From positions 372,001 to 436,000 of the forward strand of contig NZ_CP060140.1 of NCBI RefSeq assembly GCF_022376295.1: a stretch of 64,000 nt of DNA. Reading direction: 5' to 3'. Below the pieces are notes generated by a model. That model saw only the letters and a program-made list of their open reading frames with translations, was not told where the DNA came from and ran no database searches. This DNA comes from Nodularia sphaerocarpa UHCC 0038. Its GTDB lineage: Bacteria; Cyanobacteriota; Cyanobacteriia; Cyanobacteriales; Nostocaceae. A program made the translations under genes and the position numbers. Shown one piece after another: positions 62,733-64,000 of the stretch (position 1 is its first letter; every line of letters starts with the position of its first letter).

Positions 62733-63503
62733 ATGAATTTAAACTCTGAGGTTAAGTTTGATTTAGATAGTTTTTATTCTGGGGAATCTGTTCAGGAATG
62801 GAAACAGATTATTGGTGAGGAATTACACTACCACTTGGGGTATTTTCGCGGTTCGGAAGATTTAGAAACGGGTTTAAAGCAAACGGTAAGGAATTTTTAT
62901 CCCTACATTACTCCGGGTGCGCGGGTTTTAGATATCGGTTGCGGTTGGGGAGGACCGGCCCGGATGTTAACTACAGAACTTAATTGCTCTGTCACCGGAG
63001 TCTCATGTAGTACAGGACAAGTAGAATATGGCCGCAGCTTGGGTTTAAATGTGTTGCACCAAGATTTGGAAGCAGAGCAAGATGAATTTAGTGGCAAATA
63101 TGATGTCATCTTCGCTCTAGAAATGATTTCCCATATTCGCAATAAAATTGAACTGCTACGGCGACTGCGTTCCTGTGGGTCTCGTTTAATACTATCAGGG
63201 AATTGCGCGGCAGATAGCTATTCTGGAGAAAGAACAACTTTTGGTGAATCTATGTACCTTTGCAAGGTTTCGGAATTAGTTGCTGATGTGGAAGCTGCGG
63301 GTTGGAAAATTTCATTTATGCAAGACCGTCGGTTTTACGCCCTGCGAACATTTGCTCTGTGGAAACAAAATTTAGATCGGGTCTATGGCGATCGCCAACC
63401 GCCTGGTCAATTAGGTATTCTCCGTGGCCATGCTGATACTGCACTGCGATCGCCACTGATCTGGGCTAAATGTTTTCCCTTAATAGATATCGTCGCAGAT
63501 TGA
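62733..63503 (+). CDS. SAM-dependent methyltransferase of the RiPP cluster
   Basis: 256 residues from the ATG at 62733 (a TTG at 62688 lies in the minisatellite). Class I Rossmann fold: motif I VLDIGCGWGGPARML near 73-87, acidic strand VLHQDLEAEQ and FALEMISHIRN as motif II-III region. The start, FYSGESVQEWKQIIGEELHYHLGYF, resembles small-molecule C- or O-methyltransferases of the cyclopropane-synthase-like group. Substrate unknown; position suggests the RiPP or a partner metabolite. The P450 gene starts 3 bases after its stop, so they are co-transcribed. Confidence 0.87.
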   Translation: MNLNSEVKFDLDSFYSGESVQEWKQIIGEELHYHLGYFRGSEDLETGLKQTVRNFYPYITPGARVLDIGCGWGGPARMLTTELNCSVTGVSCSTGQVEYGRSLGLNVLHQDLEAEQDEFSGKYDVIFALEMISHIRNKIELLRRLRSCGSRLILSGNCAADSYSGERTTFGESMYLCKVSELVADVEAAGWKISFMQDRRFYALRTFALWKQNLDRVYGDRQPPGQLGILRGHADTALRSPLIWAKCFPLIDIVAD

Positions 63504-63506
63504 GAG

Positions 63507-64000
63507 ATGAATATGCAAATTCAAAGTGAAAGTATAGCTCTACCTTTACCATTTAATCCGCGATCGCCAGAGTTCCGGGCTAATCCCTATCCTACCTATG
63601 ATTACCTGCGGACGCACCACCCGATTTTCTATCGCCCTGATCGAAAAGATTGGTTGCTGACACGCTATGCTGATATTTCAGAGGTTCTGAAAAATTCTAA
63701 CTTTGGTCATGGACAGAAAAGTATAGTTAGCCTAGAGACTGGAACCCCAGGGACTATAAACAACTTTCTCCGTCTGCGTCAGGAAAGTCAAAGAATAATG
63801 CAGTTGTGGTTGGTGTTACAAAATCCACCCACCCACACCAGAATTCGTCCGTTGTTGCGTAGTGCCTTCACTCAATCGCACATTCAAGCATTGCGATCGC
63901 ACATTCAAACAACGGTTGACGACCTGATTGATCAGGTTAAAGACTTGGGAAAAATGGATGTGGTTCACGATTTAGCTTATCCGCTTACCCTCGGCTTAAA
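63507..64000 (+). CDS. Cytochrome P450, N-terminal part (3' truncated by window edge)
   Basis: The ATG at 63507 follows the methyltransferase stop by 3 bases, and the frame is open to the window end (about 164 residues). It has the soluble bacterial P450 start (FNPRSPEFRANPYPTYDYLR), then LLTRYADISEVL and the C-helix motif NPPTHTRIRPLLRSAFT, all typical of bacterial CYPs; the heme Cys is outside the window. No membrane anchor. A P450 in a lasso-type cluster would be a tailoring oxidase; the substrate cannot be stated. Confidence 0.9.
   Translation, partial: MNMQIQSESIALPLPFNPRSPEFRANPYPTYDYLRTHHPIFYRPDRKDWLLTRYADISEVLKNSNFGHGQKSIVSLETGTPGTINNFLRLRQESQRIMQLWLVLQNPPTHTRIRPLLRSAFTQSHIQALRSHIQTTVDDLIDQVKDLGKMDVVHDLAYPLTLGL

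Overview
This window comes from a filamentous, heterocyst-forming cyanobacterium (Nostoc/Anabaena type). The evidence is a hetZ-patU heterocyst-regulation locus, photosystem I genes psaF-psaJ-psaL, a beta-carboxysome operon (ccmK-ccmK-ccmL-ccmM-ccmN-ccmO), the CO2-uptake NDH-1 module (ndhF-ndhD-chp), frequent GCGATCGC (HIP1) octamers, heptanucleotide tandem repeats between genes, and several dispersed palindromic repeat families. Most of the window is ordinary core chromosome. From memory, the order from mreD to pdhB resembles the Anabaena PCC 7120 chromosome.

Layout. 1-5.9 kb: C-terminal part of a SNF2/RapA-type helicase, a small conserved protein, ribD, and a DUF4365-like nuclease-fold/TPR protein, with a MITE-like element in between. 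6.1-16.3 kb: cell shape and envelope (mreB-mreC-mreD, amiC, murI) with a tail-less ssb, a SIMPL protein, an EVE protein and a cation/proton antiporter. 17.8-21.8 kb: solanesyl diphosphate synthase, a conserved unknown, then hetZ-patU5-patU3, where the two patU parts lie in one frame and are separated by a single stop codon. 22.2-31.9 kb: a membrane transglutaminase-like protein lacking its catalytic Cys and His, rnc, remA-like, gmk, psaL, psaJ (50 aa), psaF, tsaD, an alpha/beta hydrolase and an ACT-domain protein. 32.4-42.3 kb: two related GNAT acetyltransferases, tRNA-Pro(UGG), a Tic22 homologue, prmC, a TsaC-like protein, a degenerate sensor kinase, secD-secF and pdhB. 42.7-54.1 kb: the inorganic-carbon region, with ndhF-ndhD-chp on the minus strand and the ccm operon plus a RbcR-type LysR regulator on the plus strand.

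54.2-64 kb (window end) is the accessory region and the most interesting part: a RiPP cluster of lasso-peptide type. It has a divergent pair of transcription units. On the minus strand are an ABC exporter and a PF14907-type nucleotidyltransferase. On the plus strand are an asparagine-synthetase-like cyclase, a 56-aa precursor carrying the lasso leader motif YxxPxLxxxGxxxxxT and ending in Ser, an HPr-kinase-like protein (compare the paeninodin kinase), a protein of unknown family, a SAM methyltransferase and a truncated cytochrome P450. No RRE (B1) or transglutaminase-type leader peptidase (B2) gene is visible. The only Asp in the C-terminal part of the precursor does not sit where a canonical lasso ring would need it. 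The cluster is full of repeats: a MITE-like element, a four-copy tandem array, an eight-copy 26-bp minisatellite, and an in-frame repeat insertion inside one gene.
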